Positions 62,453 through 64,000 of a stretch of 64,000 nt of DNA are shown here, piece after piece. The stretch spans positions 5,319,324-5,383,323 of the forward strand of contig NZ_JAHCDI010000004.1 of the NCBI RefSeq assembly GCF_019697375.1. The letters run 5' to 3'. A model generated the notes under the pieces. The model had not been told where the DNA came from and did not search any database. It saw nothing but the letters and a program-made list of their open reading frames with translations. The position numbers were made by a program, and so were the translations under genes. The number at the start of each line of letters is the position of its first letter. Positions within the stretch are counted from its first letter, which is position 1. This stretch comes from Micromonospora tarapacensis. GTDB taxonomy: Bacteria > Actinomycetota > Actinomycetes > Mycobacteriales > Micromonosporaceae.

Positions 62453-62514
62453 GGGGAGGAGTCGCGCGGAAACGGACCCCCACAAGGGACACCGCGCCGC
62501 GCGGCTTACTCCAC

Positions 62515-62790
62515 GTCGACGGTCTTCGCCGCGACTGTTCCGTCGTTGTCGGTAAAGGTGTAGGCCTCCTGCCCCAGGTAGGCGCCGTAGTGCGTATTGG
62601 TCAGGCCGGCTTCCTCGGCCACCTCCCTCCTGGCTGCCTGGAGTGGTGACTCGCCTGGTTCCAGGCGGCCCTTCGGGCCAACGGTCTGTTGTTCACCGCT
62701 CTTCCGGACCTGATCGAGGAGCAGGATTTGTGGAGAGCTGAGGTCGCCGGTCGCGACGACGGCCCCGGCGGAGGCGTATCGACGAGTCAT
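62515..62790 (-). pseudogene. NUDIX-nucleotidyltransferase fusion, 5' part (interrupted by group II intron)
   Basis: 92 codons from the ATG at 62788-62790, 9 bases after AGGAGG. SAGAVVATGDLSSPQILLLDQVRKSGEQQTVGPKGRLEPGESPLQAARREVAEEAGLTNTHYGAYLGQEAYTF contains the NUDIX box (GRLEPGESPLQAARREVAEEAGL; Gx5Ex7REUxEExGU). It breaks off at VAAKTVD where the intron begins, and continues at 60107 with WFLF. Confidence 0.88.
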
Positions 62791-63021
62791 GGCTGAATGC
62801 CTCCTGAGGATGTCCGCAGGGCCTGGAACGCGTCGCGGAGACGAGCCCTCACGGTGACAGCGTTGGCGATTGGTCGGGCGTGAGAATGTGATGACGGTGC
62901 ACTACTACCCGATTGTCTCGGCCGGCGGCCGGGCGAATCTCGTGGTGCTGGCGTCGCTTCCAGCGTTCTGCCCTGGATATCGCTGAGGCTGACCGCGGGT
63001 TGTTCGGTAGCCTGCTATCCG
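62791..63021 (+). promoter_or_regulatory. Intergenic region with the gltX promoter
   Basis: Divergent promoters for the interrupted NUDIX gene and gltX must lie here. CTGACC (about 62986) and TGCTAT (63014-63019) are close to 17-18 bases apart, with the GTG start of gltX only a few bases past the -10. The gltX mRNA may therefore be leaderless. Nothing else is seen. Confidence 0.4.
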
Positions 63022-64000
63022 TGACCAGTTCCGATCTCCGCGTTCGCTTCGCGCCCTCCCCGACGGGCATGTTCCACGTCGGCAATGCCCGGTCTGTCCT
63101 GTTCAACTGGGTGCTGGCCCGACAGTCGGGCGGAACGATGGTGCTGCGGATCGAGGACACGGACGCGGCGCGGAACCGCCCGGAATGGGTCCAGGGCATC
63201 CTCGACGCGATGGAGTGGCTTGGCATCGGCCCGAGCGAGTACGAGGGTCCGCTGTTCCAGTCCGACTACGCCCCGCAGCACCGCGAGGCCATCGACCGGC
63301 TGCTCGCCGCCGGGCGCGCCTACTACTGCGACTGTGCCCGGGATCAGGTCATCGCGCGTACGGGCAGCGAGCACAAGGGCTACGACGGCTTCTGCCGGGA
63401 CCGTGGCCTGTCCGCCGGGGAAGGTCGCGCTCTGCGTTTCCGCACGCCGGACGACGGCTCGACTGTGATCGTCGACCTGGTGCGTGGCAAGCCGACTTTC
63501 GACAACGCGCTGATCGAGGACTTCGTGATCGCCCGTGGTGACGGGTCGCCGGTGTTCCTGCTGGCCAACGTGGTCGACGACATGGTCATGGGCATCACCC
63601 ACGTGATCCGGGCTGAGGAGCACCTCCCCAACGCGCCCAAGCAGCAGTTGCTGTGGGAGGCGCTGGGTGCTGAGCCTCCGGTGTGGGTGCACGCGCCGAT
63701 CCTGGTCAACGAGAAGCGGCAGAAGCTGTCCAAGCGTCGGGACCGGGTGGCCCTGGAGGACTTCCGTGCCGAGGGTTACCTCGCCGAGGCGATGCGGAAC
63801 TACCTGATGTTGCTCGGATGGGCGCCGTCCGGTGACCGGGAGATCCTGCCCTGGGATGACATCGTGGCGGAGTTCCGGCTGGAAGATGTCAACCCCTCGC
63901 CGGCGTTCTTCGACGTGAAGAAGCTCCGAGCCTTCAACGGGGACTACATCCGGGCACTGTCGGTGGAGGCGTTCATCGAGGCGTGTCAGCCCTGGTTGAG
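63022..64000 (+). CDS. gltX: Glutamyl-tRNA synthetase (runs off the right edge)
   Basis: The first 326 residues or so. [26 protein letters not shown] is the class I signature (HIGH motif as HVGN). [10 protein letters not shown] binds glutamate. [25 protein letters not shown] is a GluRS zinc-binding motif. [17 protein letters not shown] carries the KLSKR loop. GTG start. The anticodon-binding domain lies outside the window. Confidence 0.93.

Larger units (their letters stand above)
60108..62514 (+). mobile_element. Group II intron, 2407 bases, antisense to its host gene
   Basis: The 5' end is GTGCGCC, the bacterial group II consensus. The 3' end is ...CCAC (ends in AY). Removing 60108-62514 rejoins the NUDIX-nucleotidyltransferase frame exactly (GTC GAC | TGG on the minus strand), which fixes both boundaries. 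IBS1 GAACCA (last six bases of the upstream exon, 60102-60107) pairs with EBS1 TGGTTC at 60383-60388 inside domain I. Domain V is at 62417-62452. It encodes a reverse transcriptase-maturase with HNH domain. Because the intron lies opposite to the host gene, it cannot be spliced from the host mRNA, so the host gene is truly interrupted. Confidence 0.92.

Overview
The window is about 72% G+C actinobacterial DNA that looks like a Micromonosporaceae chromosome (Micromonospora or a close relative). The basis is codon use, GTG/TTG starts, a Tad pilus locus with actinobacterial gene order, a carotenoid cluster with a MerR/B12 regulator, a rox-type rifamycin monooxygenase, and DUF6244/SitI3-type genes I associate with this family. 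All assignments come from reading the sequence and from memory of protein families; no database search was run.

Layout. 0-5 kb: a beta-oxidation gene pair, a branched-chain-type solute-binding lipoprotein whose two halves are in swapped order, an SRPBCC protein and a tRNA cluster (Glu, Asp, Phe). 5-12.8 kb: a polysaccharide deacetylase, then the carotenoid locus (crtE-crtI-idi-merR on minus, crtB plus a flavin disulfide oxidoreductase on plus). 12.9-26.4 kb: an alpha-glucan utilisation locus made of a LacI regulator, a complete sugar ABC importer without its ATPase, a GH13 alpha-glucosidase and two very large secreted beta-helix enzymes of the GH87 (mycodextranase/alpha-1,3-glucanase) type with many carbohydrate-binding modules. 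26.4-28.6 kb: an enoyl-CoA hydratase, a DUF2231-Rieske protein and a degenerate repeat tract. 28.6-39.1 kb: a Tad-type pilus locus (LysM protein, TadG/TadE-like pseudopilins, TadC, TadB, TadA, TadZ, CpaB/SAF, two secreted proteins, and a divergent TadV prepilin peptidase). 39.2-48.8 kb: a GH65 phosphorylase-type gene, regulators and small metabolic genes, and rox with a rifamycin-associated element upstream.

48.9-62.8 kb is accessory: two toxin-antitoxin modules, an unrecognised membrane protein/methyltransferase pair, a tRNA-Lys 3'-half fragment that looks like an attachment-site scar, a PD-(D/E)xK-type putative defence nuclease, a NADAR protein, a polymorphic-toxin cassette (DUF6244, CdiA-C tRNase, SitI3 immunity), and a group II intron inserted antisense into a NUDIX-nucleotidyltransferase fusion gene. 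Intron and exon boundaries can be set to the base. The window ends in gltX.

A quality point affects the whole window. At least eight genes carry a single-base frameshift, and every one is a missing base next to a short homopolymer (positions in the findings). This looks more like homopolymer under-calling than biology, so the affected genes should be read as probably intact until the reads are checked.
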